From positions 62,001-126,000 of the forward strand of contig CBFFRQ010000068.1 in the NCBI GenBank assembly GCA_965644315.1: a stretch of 64,000 nucleotides of DNA, given 5' to 3'. Below the pieces are notes generated by a model, which worked only from the letters and a program-made list of their open reading frames with translations, did not search any database and was not told the DNA's origin. Shown here in pieces: positions 56,101 to 64,000 of the stretch; within the stretch, counting starts at the first letter, position 1, and the number at the start of each line of letters is the position of its first letter. A program made the position numbers and the translations under genes. The DNA comes from Caecitellus pseudoparvulus. Lineage: Eukaryota > Bigyra: Bicosoecida.

Positions 56101-58045
56101 AAATGAGCGCCACGCCAGCCCGTCTGGTAAGTCAAACACGTGTAGCTGTTGTGCAAATGCCTGGGAGAATTCTTCCAGGGGAGCTTCTGGAATGCTGTGC
56201 GTCCACGGCACCTGGCGCAGCAGAACACCGCCTTGCGCAGCATCTGGGTGCGCCACATGCATCGCTGCGTCAACATCGTTCAACACGGTCCCACTTGCTT
56301 GGAGCATGCCGAGGTGATTAATAGGCGTGCCTTCCCTGGTTTGCAGTGCCTTCAAGGCACGTTGCATGAACCCTCCGCCAGCAGACACGTCAGCGGCGGC
56401 AGCATCTGATGCCATGGCTGGGGGCACAAGCGCCTCCCAAGCAGCCCGCGCCCTCTCGGCGCGCTGTGCGGCTGTGCGTGAGCCTTGCTGAATCATCATG
56501 CTGATCAGAGCTGGGAGCCCTGGGACGACAAGGCCCACCCCCAGCATTGTCATGGACAGGTTTGGCAACACGACTGCCACGTCGTGTTGGGACCAGCCAG
56601 GAATGGCAAACACTGCTGCCCGGCTGCGTGCGTCCCTCAGCTGGAGCAAGCAACGAAGCTCTGGCTTCTGGTTCTTCGCTGCCAGCGCTGTGGCTAGAGT
56701 GCTCGCATCTGCCTTCTCCGCAGAGGTGTCGTGCGGTGCCAGTGACATGATGGCAGCGGCTCCACTCGCGCCGGCTCGGGCCAGGTCGCCCTGGGAGAGG
56801 GGTGAGCCTTTGACGTACGTAACGCGGCCCCCGAATGCATCTTGATCAAAGAGGGCCAGCAGAGCGCCACTGGGTGCGTCTGGGTGCAGAAACACGACGG
56901 GCGGTAAATCGTCGCTGTGACGGCTTTCGTGAAACAGCTGAGCCAGCAGCGCCCGTGCTCGCGGAAGAGAAGCGTCACCAGTGACCAAAATATGTGGTGC
57001 ATGTGGGTTAGGCGTAAATAGGCCCCTGTCCGCCGACTGCACCCACACCCGCACAACAGAGGCCAGGATGATGGGAATAACAACCACCGCCGTGGCAATG
57101 ACCCCCGTCAAGAACAAGAAGGACGCATCGCGGGATGCTGACGCTGCTGGGCGGCCGAGCACCATGGCTGTCATAAAGTACAGCGCCTCATGAAACGGCA
57201 GGTCCCCTGGCCCATCACTCTCCATCACGTGGTAGAAACCTGCAGCGACGAAGACGATGGACACTGCGGCGACGGTAAGAAAGAATAGCTGACGCTGGAG
57301 ACCGAGGGAGGGTGCCAGCTTCACCACACGAATGATTCTGAGTGCCCGAAACACACGGGCAGCGCGGGTGGCCTGGGACAAATCGTCTGCATCAGACGAA
57401 AAGCCACCCAAGTGCTCCCTGGCCACAATGGACAGCACTTGTGGCACGATGGTGATGAAGTCGGCAAAGGCTGACAAGGACAATACATACATCAACCGAT
57501 CCCGCGAGAGGTACCACTGAACCATGTAGTCTGTAGCAAATGTGATGGAGAACATCAGCTCCACTGCTGTCCGTACGGCTCCATTCTGCGCAGGTGTTGA
57601 GCTTGGGGTGTCGGCAAGCCTTCAAATTCCGCATCAACACCCAACCGTACCTCGCCACGTCTGTACGTCTCAGCAACGAACCAACCAATGGAGACAATGC
57701 TGAGAAATGCCTGCAACATGTTCATTCCTCGGCCGAAGCTTGTCGTCACATACCTAAGGACGAGGGTCGACGCAGGGCATCCAAATGGTGCGAGACGGCA
57801 AGCACCGCGACGCCGCGGGTCAGCCCGCACCGCCCCATGGCACTCGCGCCACAGCGCAGATGACGAGGGCTTCTCACGCACAGATAGTGGTGCACATGGG
57901 CGCGAAGGCTTGGCCCAGACTTGCCATCGCTGCAACTTTCACACCGTGACACCTGTCGCCCGGCGAGCACAAACAGCACCTGAGCCACGAAGACCAAAGC
58001 CACACCTGCAATGAACGTTCCAGCGGTGACCTCAATACCAACCAT
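53164..58045 (-). CDS. SLO/BK-like RCK-domain channel with atypical selectivity filter (3 exons)
   Basis: A BK-type channel subunit of 1,541 residues. Exons: 58045-57945 (S0, VGIEVTAGTFIAGVALVFVA), 57753-57651 (S1, MLQAFLSIVSIGWFVAETY) and 57585-53164. The introns are 191 and 65 bp. Exon 3 has S2, S3, a charged S4 (RAARVFRALRIIRVVKLA), S5, pore helix and S6 (FLFLTGVIATAVVVIPIIL). The filter position reads MVLGRPAA instead of TVGYGD (57140-57180). RCK1 is well preserved: HILVTGDAS, VVFLHPDAP, VTYVKGSPLSQGDLARAG, DASTLATALAAKN. RCK2 (LLVCGASPNMALLLRAL, about 55370-54850) is followed by a long acidic disordered insert (about 54750-53640), then the channel's C-terminal core (YGQLFEALLRGWHLLALGVYRR, YVLANPPPEALLSPHDYVYVL). 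Exon 1 is less certain than exons 2-3. Ion and ligand selectivity cannot be stated. Confidence 0.85.
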
Positions 58046-58201
58046 TCTAACTTAATGATTGCGCTGCTGGTCAAACGATTTGGTGAGGCGACACCCACCG
58101 CACGGTTGCTGCGCTGCTGAGATTTGCCGCTTCACATCCAGTGCGACACCATGCTCGAGCCAGGCATACAGCGACAGAGAAGAGTGAATTGCGTCGTCAT
58201 G

Positions 58202-58252
58202 GTGGCACGCTCCAGATAAGAAAAGAAAACCAAAGGAGCTGGAGCGTGCCAC
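58202..58252 (-). other. Perfect 14-bp inverted repeat with 23-nt loop, downstream of mucin-like gene
   Basis: Bases 58202-58215 are the exact reverse complement of 58239-58252. The hairpin starts 23 bp past the mucin-like gene's stop and lies upstream of the channel start. On the mucin mRNA the loop is pyrimidine-rich. It could be a 3' UTR structure or mRNA-stability element; its role is not established. Confidence 0.9.
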
Positions 58253-58274
58253 AAAACAGCAAGGGGATTATCGA

Positions 58275-61200
58275 CTACTCCTGGTCAGGGGCCTTGGGTG
58301 GGGGCACGGGCCGTGGGCGGGTTGGGGTGTGAGCTGCTCGGCCACCGGCTGGCGAGGAGCCGGGTGGTGCTGGCGACCCTGGCGCAACGCCCCCTGAGGA
58401 AGCCATGCGGCGCATGACGTTGGAGCGCGCAGCACGCCCTCCCGTGAGCTGGGCGAGAGCTGCACGTTTGGCACGGGCATCACTCTCGCGCCGGCGGCTG
58501 CTACCACGGTGCATGGGGTTGTGCTTGGCGATGGTACCTGCTGAGCTTGCGCTGGAGCCGATGCCGCCGCGCACCGTGGGCCCGTCAACAGTCTGCGAGG
58601 CACGAGCACCCCTGCGGCTGGGCCCTGCGTCCAGGACGCTGGCGTCCTCCTCCCTCGGCCCCGACTGCAGCATGGACCCGAAGTGCTCCAGCAGAGACGA
58701 AGACAGGAGGCTATCCCGGCCACTGCCCGGAGCGGCACTGGGCAGATCAGGTGTCACCGAACCCGGTCCAGAACGCGCTGCGTTGGTGGACACTGACACA
58801 GTGCTCTCACGCCGAGCCTTGGCTGACGACGTGAGGCGGCGCATGATGGAAGGAAGGGAGGCTTTTGCTGCCGACGCGGCTGCACTACGCTTGCTGGCTT
58901 CACTGGTTGGAGCAGGCCCCGTGGCGCTCGACGAGAAAGCCATGTTGCCGCCGGACGCCGCCTGCACGGACGAAGTGACGCGCGAAGCCTTGAAGGCTGG
59001 GTTAGTGCTGTTGGCTTCCATGGCATATGCTCTCTTGTACAGGGTCGTCATGCTGCGAGCCAGCTTGGGCCGGGCGACGTTGCCCTGCCCTTCCACAGTG
59101 GTAGCCGCAGAAGCAGAAGCACCTGACATACCGTCCACATGCTTGTCCGAGCGCATGGGGGCTGCCTTAGTGACTAGGCTGCTGATTGACTGTGGCGCTT
59201 GTGGGGGTGGGGCGACGAGTGCGCTGGCGGCAGGGTTCACAACAGTGTGGGTGCCACCACCCCCTCCTTGGCCAGATACGTCAACAACTTCGCCGATATC
59301 GTCCCTGTCGCCTCGGGAACGGCGCCTCCGCGATGAGACAGACATTCGGGTGCTTGTGTCGGACATTTGCCTTCGTCGGTACACGAGCAAGGCGACGACG
59401 GCCAGCACAAACGCCACGCCGACGACAATGCCTGCAATCCCACCACCGGAGAGACCAGGCTCTGGACTGCTCGAGCCAGTGGTCGCTTGAGCTCCGGTGT
59501 CCTCCCCTGGCCGCGTAACCTGCCTGCCTTCGCCTGCGGCAATGCCCACGAGCCCCGGCATGCCATCCTCCACAGGAGCGAAGACTGCACCCGAAGCAGA
59601 GTCCACAGCTGCGGCCAGCACGGGGGCACCGGGCATGCTCTGTCGCAGTATCCGAGTGAGCGCTTGTAGAATGTCGGGCTCGTTCGCAGCATCAAGCAAA
59701 GCAAAGGCATCCTCGGCTGGACCGCCGGTGTCCACGGCCACGGCTAGCCGAGATGCAAGCACCTCATTCTCAGCACGACGGCGTCGCACGTCAACTTCAA
59801 AGTCCAGGCCCTGGTTGCTGTGCACGGCAGGAAGCACGGTGTCGTTGGCATCAACTGTTACGATGGGGGTCAGGCCTGGTGCGGACTGAACATGTTCGGG
59901 GGCGAGTAAAACAGAGACTGGGGGTGGCACATCGCCACCAAGCCTTCGCGCCAAGCTGTCGGTGGCTGAACCAGCTGAAATGATGAAAATGTGGCCAGGA
60001 TCGATGCCCACGCCAGACCGCTGAGACAGCTCGCTGGAAAGGGCCGCTTTCAGCAGCACTGTGACTTCCAAAAAGGCCAGCGACTGAGCAGGCAGGCCCA
60101 CGAGCACCACCTCGAAAGTAACAACGTGACCACCCAGAGAGCCACCCGAAGACAAACACCTGCCTTCACCGCATTCCCAGCCGGCCGCACAATCAGATGA
60201 CTCGATGCAGGCTTGGCCAGCCCCGCAGCGCAAGTCACAATCTGAGCCGCCACAGTCCACGTCAGTCTCTGCTTGCCCGAGGGTCCCATCTGAGCATTCC
60301 GACTGAGATCCGGGAGAAACGGAACACAACGAGCCACTCCAACCTGCTGCACATTGACACATGCCAAACACTCCGCCGCTTGTGCCCAATCCTTGAATGA
60401 GGCTGGAGGCAGTCACAGCGCCCCATGCAGCCACGCTTGACTGCTGCAGCACTGCAGACGCATTTACCACTGCACACGAACCGCCGGTGCCACAATCCAC
60501 CCCACGACAAACATCAGGGAGAATTGCTGTGGGCTCGCTGGGTGACGAAGTGGCGGACACAGTGGCAGTCGGAGAAGGGGATCCAACAGAGGTTGAGCTT
60601 GCAGCAACAGACGTAGAACTGCTCGGTGACGCACCAGCCGTCACACTGCCACTGCTGCTCGGTGACGCACCAGCCGTCACGCTCCCATTGCTGCTCGGTG
60701 ACGCACCAGCCGTCACACTGCCACTGCTGCTCGGTGACGCACCAGCCGTCACGCTGCCACTGCTGCTGGGTGACGCACCAGCCGTCACGCTCCCACTGCT
60801 GCTCGGTGACGCACCAGCCGTCACACTGCCACTGCTGCTCGGTGACGCACCAGCCGTTACGCTCCCACTGCTGCTCGGTGACGCACCAGCCGTCACGCTC
60901 CCACTGCTGCTCGGTGACGCACCAGCCGTCACGCTGCCACTGCTGCTGGGCGTCACGCCAGCCGTCACACTGCCACTGCTGCTGGGCGTCACGCCAGCCG
61001 TCACGCTCCCACTGCTGCTGGGCGTCACGGCCGCCGTCACACTGCCACTGCTGCTGGGCGTCACGCCAGCCGTCACACTGCCACTGCTGCTGGGCGTCAC
61101 GCCAGCCGTCACGCTGCCACTGCTGCTGGGCGTCACGCCAGCCGTCACGCTCCCACTGCTGCTGGGCGTCACGGCCGCCGTCACACTGCCACTGCTGCTG

Positions 61201-64000
61201 GGCGTCACGGCAGCCGTCACACTGCCACTGCTGCTGGGCGTCACGCCAGCCGTCACGCTGCCACTGCTGCTCGGTGACGCACCAGCCGTCACACTGCCAC
61301 TGCTGCTGGGCGTCACGCCAGCCGTCACGCTGCCACTGCTGCTGGGCGTCACGCCAGCCGTCACACTGCCACTGCTGCTGGGCGTCACGCCAGCCGTCAC
61401 GCTCCCACTGCTGCTGGGCGTCACGCCAGCCGTCACACTGCCACTGCTGCTGGGCGTCACGGCCGCCGTCACACTGCCACTGCTGCTGGGCGTCACGGCC
61501 GCCGTCACACTGCCACTGCTGCTGGGCGTCACGCCAGCCGTCACACTGCCACTGCTGCTGGGCGTCACGGCCGCCGTCACACTGCCACTGCTGCTGGGCG
61601 TCACGCCAGCCGTCACACTGCCACTGCTGCTGGGCGTCACGGCCGCGGTCACACTGCCACTGCTGCTGGGCGTCACGGCAGCCGTCACACTGCCACTGCT
61701 GCTGGGCGTCACGCCAGCCGTCACACTGCCACTGCTGCTGGGCGTCACGGCCGCGGTCACACTGCCACTGCTGCTGGGCGTCACGCCAGCCGTCACACTG
61801 CCACTGCTGCTGGGCGTCACGCCAGCCGTCACGCTGCCACTGCTGCTGGGCGTCACGCCAGCCGTCACACTGCCACTGCTGCTGGGCGTCACGGCAGCCG
61901 TCACACTGCCACTGCTGCTGGGCGTCACGCCAGCCGTCACGCTGCCACTGCTGCTGGGCGTCACGCCAGCCGTCACACTGCCACTGCTGCTGGGCGTCAC
62001 GCCAGCCGTCACACTGCCACTGCTGCTGGGCGTCACGCCAGCCGTCACGCTCCCACTGCTGCTGGGCGTCACGGCCGCCGTCACGCTGCCACTGCTGCTG
62101 GGCGTCACGCCAGCCGTCACACTGCCACTGCTGCTGGGCGTCACGGCCGCGGTCACACTGCCACTGCTGCTGGGCGTCACGCCAGCCGTCACACTGCCAC
62201 TGCTGCTGGGCGTCACGCCAGCCGTCACACTGCCACTGCTGCTGGGCGTCACGGCAGCCGTCACACTGCCACTGCTGCTGGGCGTCACGCCAGCCGTCAC
62301 GCTGCCACTGCTGCTGGGCGTCACGCCAGCCGTCACACTGCCACTGCTGCTGGGCGTCACGCCAGCCGTCACACTGCCACTGCTGCTGGGCGTCACGCCA
62401 GCCGTCACACTGCCACTGCTGCTGGGCGTCACGCCAGCCGTCGCGCTCCCACTGCTGCTGGGCGTCACGCCAGCCGTCACGCTGCCACTGCTGCTGGGCG
62501 TCACGCCAGCCGTCACACTGCCACTGCTGCTGGGCGTCACGCCAGCCGTCACACTGCCACTGCTGCTGGGCGTCACGCCAGCCGTCACACTGCCACTGCT
62601 GCTGGGCGTCACGCCAGCCGTCACGCTGCCACTGCTGCTGGGCGTCACGGCCGCCGTCACACTGCCACTGCTGCTGGGCGTCACGCCAGCCGTCACACTG
62701 CCACTGCTGCTGGGCGTCACGCCAGCCGTCACACTGCCACTGCTGCTGGGCGTCACGCCAGCCGTCACGCTGCCACTGCTGCTGGGCGTCACGCCAGCCG
62801 TCACGCTGCCACTGCTGCTGGGCGTCACGCCAGCCGTCACACTGCCACTGCTGCTGGGCGTCACGCCAGCCGTCACACTGCCACTGCTGCTGGGCGTCAC
62901 GCCAGCCGTCACACTGCCACTGCTGCTGGGCGTCACGCCAGCCGTCACACTGCCACTGCTGCTGGGCGTCACGGCCGCCGTCACACTGCCACTGCTGCTG
63001 GGCGTCACGCCAGCCGTCACACTGCCACTGCTGCTGGGCGTCACGCCAGCCGTCACACTGCCACTGCTGCTGGGCGTCACGCCAGCCGTCACACTGCCAC
63101 TGCTGCTGGGCGTCACGCCAGCCGTCACACTGCCACTGCTGCTGGGCGTCACGGCCGCGGTCACACTGCCACTGCTGCTGGGCGTCACGCCAGCCGTCAC
63201 GCTGCCACTGCTGCTGGGCGTCACGCCAGCCGTCACACTGCCACTGCTGCTGGGCGTCACGCCAGCCGTCACGCTGCCACTGCTGCTGGGCGTCACGCCA
63301 GCCGTCACACTGCCACTGCTGCTGGGCGTCACGCCAGCCGTCACACTGCCACTGCTGCTGGGCGTCACGGCCGCGGTCACACTGCCACTGCTGCTGGGCG
63401 TCACGCCAGCCGTCACGCTGCCACTGCTGCTGGGCGTCACGGCCGCCGTCACACTGCCACTGCTGCTGGGCGTCACGGCAGCCGTCACACTGCCACTGCT
63501 GCTGGGCGTCACGGCAGCCGTCACACTGCCACTGCTGCTGGGCGTCACGGCCGCGGTCACACTGCCACTGCTGCTGGGCGTCACGGCCGCCGTCACGCTG
63601 CCACTGCTGCTGGGCGTCACGCCAGCCGTCGCGCTCCCACTGCTGCTGGGCGTCACGGCCGCGGTCACACTGCCACTGCTGCTGGGCGTCACGCCAGCCG
63701 TCACGCTGCCACTGCTGCTGGGCGTCACGCCAGCCGTCACACTGCCACTGCTGCTGGGCGTCACGGCAGCCGTCACACTGCCACTGCTGCTGGGCGTCAC
63801 GCCAGCCGTCACACTGCCACTGCTGCTGGGCGTCACGCCAGCCGTCACGCTGCCACTGCTGCTGGGCGTCACGCCAGCCGTCACACTGCCACTGCTACTG
63901 GGCGTCACGCCAGCCGTCACACTGCCACTGCTGCTGGGCGTCACGCCAGCCGTCACACTGCCACTGCTGCTGGGCGTCACGCCAGCCGTCACGCTGCCAC
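58275..64000 (-). CDS. Mucin-like single-pass membrane protein, 3' part (5' end outside window)
   Basis: The minus-strand frame is open to the window edge; no start is visible, so the N-terminus is missing. From the edge to about 60621 the protein is a run of 12-residue Ser/Thr/Pro/Val units (SVTAGVTPSSSG, with SVTAAVTPSSSG and SVTAGASPSSSG forms), suited to dense O-glycosylation. Then come an EGF-like Cys region (CRGVDCGTGGSC...CQCAAGW), a second Cys-rich module (CGGSDCDLRCGAGQAC, DCAAGWECGEG), a SEA-like or unknown globular part (HVVTFEVVLVGLP onwards), and one membrane helix (GIAGIVVGVAFVLAVVALLVY, about 59380-59450) followed by RRR. The cytoplasmic tail is about 370 residues and Ser/Arg-rich, likely disordered, ending PPKAPDQE. 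A type I surface mucin or adhesin is the best guess. Confidence 0.8.
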   Translation of the reverse strand, partial: GSVTAGVTPSSSGSVTAGVTPSSSGSVTAGVTPSSSGSVTAGVTPSSSGSVTAGVTPSSSGSVTAGVTPSSSGSVTAAVTPSSSGSVTAGVTPSSSGSVTAGVTPSSSGSVTAAVTPSSSGSATAGVTPSSSGSVTAAVTPSSSGSVTAAVTPSSSGSVTAAVTPSSSGSVTAAVTPSSSGSVTAAVTPSSSGSVTAGVTPSSSGSVTAAVTPSSSGSVTAGVTPSSSGSVTAGVTPSSSGSVTAGVTPSSSGSVTAGVTPSSSGSVTAGVTPSSSGSVTAAVTPSSSGSVTAGVTPSSSGSVTAGVTPSSSGSVTAGVTPSSSGSVTAGVTPSSSGSVTAAVTPSSSGSVTAGVTPSSSGSVTAGVTPSSSGSVTAGVTPSSSGSVTAGVTPSSSGSVTAGVTPSSSGSVTAGVTPSSSGSVTAGVTPSSSGSVTAGVTPSSSGSVTAAVTPSSSGSVTAGVTPSSSGSVTAGVTPSSSGSVTAGVTPSSSGSVTAGVTPSSSGSVTAGVTPSSSGSATAGVTPSSSGSVTAGVTPSSSGSVTAGVTPSSSGSVTAGVTPSSSGSVTAGVTPSSSGSVTAAVTPSSSGSVTAGVTPSSSGSVTAGVTPSSSGSVTAAVTPSSSGSVTAGVTPSSSGSVTAAVTPSSSGSVTAGVTPSSSGSVTAGVTPSSSGSVTAGVTPSSSGSVTAGVTPSSSGSVTAAVTPSSSGSVTAGVTPSSSGSVTAGVTPSSSGSVTAGVTPSSSGSVTAAVTPSSSGSVTAGVTPSSSGSVTAAVTPSSSGSVTAAVTPSSSGSVTAGVTPSSSGSVTAAVTPSSSGSVTAGVTPSSSGSVTAAVTPSSSGSVTAAVTPSSSGSVTAGVTPSSSGSVTAGVTPSSSGSVTAGVTPSSSGSVTAGVTPSSSGSVTAGASPSSSGSVTAGVTPSSSGSVTAAVTPSSSGSVTAAVTPSSSGSVTAGVTPSSSGSVTAGVTPSSSGSVTAGVTPSSSGSVTAAVTPSSSGSVTAGVTPSSSGSVTAGVTPSSSGSVTAGASPSSSGSVTAGASPSSSGSVTAGASPSSSGSVTAGASPSSSGSVTAGASPSSSGSVTAGASPSSSGSVTAGASPSSNGSVTAGASPSSSGSVTAGASPSSSTSVAASSTSVGSPSPTATVSATSSPSEPTAILPDVCRGVDCGTGGSCAVVNASAVLQQSSVAAWGAVTASSLIQGLGTSGGVFGMCQCAAGWSGSLCSVSPGSQSECSDGTLGQAETDVDCGGSDCDLRCGAGQACIESSDCAAGWECGEGRCLSSGGSLGGHVVTFEVVLVGLPAQSLAFLEVTVLLKAALSSELSQRSGVGIDPGHIFIISAGSATDSLARRLGGDVPPPVSVLLAPEHVQSAPGLTPIVTVDANDTVLPAVHSNQGLDFEVDVRRRRAENEVLASRLAVAVDTGGPAEDAFALLDAANEPDILQALTRILRQSMPGAPVLAAAVDSASGAVFAPVEDGMPGLVGIAAGEGRQVTRPGEDTGAQATTGSSSPEPGLSGGGIAGIVVGVAFVLAVVALLVYRRRQMSDTSTRMSVSSRRRRSRGDRDDIGEVVDVSGQGGGGGTHTVVNPAASALVAPPPQAPQSISSLVTKAAPMRSDKHVDGMSGASASAATTVEGQGNVARPKLARSMTTLYKRAYAMEANSTNPAFKASRVTSSVQAASGGNMAFSSSATGPAPTSEASKRSAAASAAKASLPSIMRRLTSSAKARRESTVSVSTNAARSGPGSVTPDLPSAAPGSGRDSLLSSSLLEHFGSMLQSGPREEDASVLDAGPSRRGARASQTVDGPTVRGGIGSSASSAGTIAKHNPMHRGSSRRRESDARAKRAALAQLTGGRAARSNVMRRMASSGGVAPGSPAPPGSSPAGGRAAHTPTRPRPVPPPKAPDQE
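60621..64000 (-). repeat. 36-bp coding minisatellite, about 94 units in window
   Basis: Each 36-bp unit encodes 12 residues. The phase never slips within the window. Main variants are GGC/GCx (Gly or Ala at one position) and, at the inner end (60621-60950), nine units with ASP instead of VTP. Two units (near 62441 and 63629) share the same rare V-to-A change, exactly 33 units (1,188 bp) apart. The array continues past base 64000. Confidence 0.95.

Noticed and set aside
58052-58252. Minus-strand 66-residue ORF upstream of the channel
   Set aside because: It overlaps the hairpin, stops before the channel start and has no domain.
60621-64000. 36-bp direct repeats resembling a CRISPR array
   Set aside because: There are no spacers; units are contiguous, in frame and coding, and the genome is eukaryotic.

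Overview
The window is nuclear DNA of a eukaryote. It is GC-rich and gene-dense. Its genes carry short GT-AG introns (mostly 65-110 bp, donors such as GTGCGT, GTGAGT and GTACGG) that I placed by frame, phase and remembered family sequences. The gene set is eukaryotic: COG4, a crooked-neck/Clf1 splicing factor, cyclin B, TTLL9, delta-tubulin and a BK/SLO-like channel. TTLL9 and delta-tubulin are ciliary or basal-body genes, so the organism is probably a flagellated protist. A heterotrophic stramenopile or similar lineage would fit, but this is a low-confidence guess. I saw no tRNA, rRNA, transposon, virus or CRISPR.

Left part (1-19.6 kb), compact housekeeping block: the 3' part of an HSP100/ClpB disaggregase (+); a P-loop kinase fused to a PfkB sugar kinase (-); glycogen/starch phosphorylase (+, three exons); a 1,321-residue disordered basic protein (-); a divergent delta-tubulin (-); TTLL9 polyglutamylase-like (-, two exons); Clf1/CRNKL1 (+, two exons); COG4 (+, two exons). 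Convergent pairs are separated by only 17-31 bp, and two divergent pairs share short promoter regions.

Middle (20.5-38.9 kb): one intronless gene for a giant cadherin-like surface protein of about 6,100 residues. It has a signal peptide, sixteen almost identical 372-bp units, about ten further cadherin-like domains, a run of IPT/TIG-like domains, a Cys-rich knot, a multi-pass membrane region, a long disordered cytoplasmic tail and a final membrane hairpin. As given, the frame is broken by a 2-nt shortening of a G-run at 22793-22798; adding two bases makes the whole span one exact multiple of three.

Right part (39-64 kb): a secreted class 3 lipase, a B-type cyclin and a PH-domain Niban-like protein (all +); then on the minus strand uroporphyrinogen-III synthase (its end overlaps the PH gene's end by 93 bp), a small unknown membrane protein, a 2,255-residue glycine-rich/ephrin-type membrane protein resembling a plant family, a SLO-type RCK channel with an atypical selectivity filter, and the 3' part of a mucin-like single-pass protein whose extracellular domain is a 36-bp minisatellite running off the window edge. 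Four very large membrane proteins thus occupy most of 20.5-64 kb. The strongest candidates for new biology are the homogenised cadherin array, the non-GYG SLO-like channel and the two-kinase fusion.
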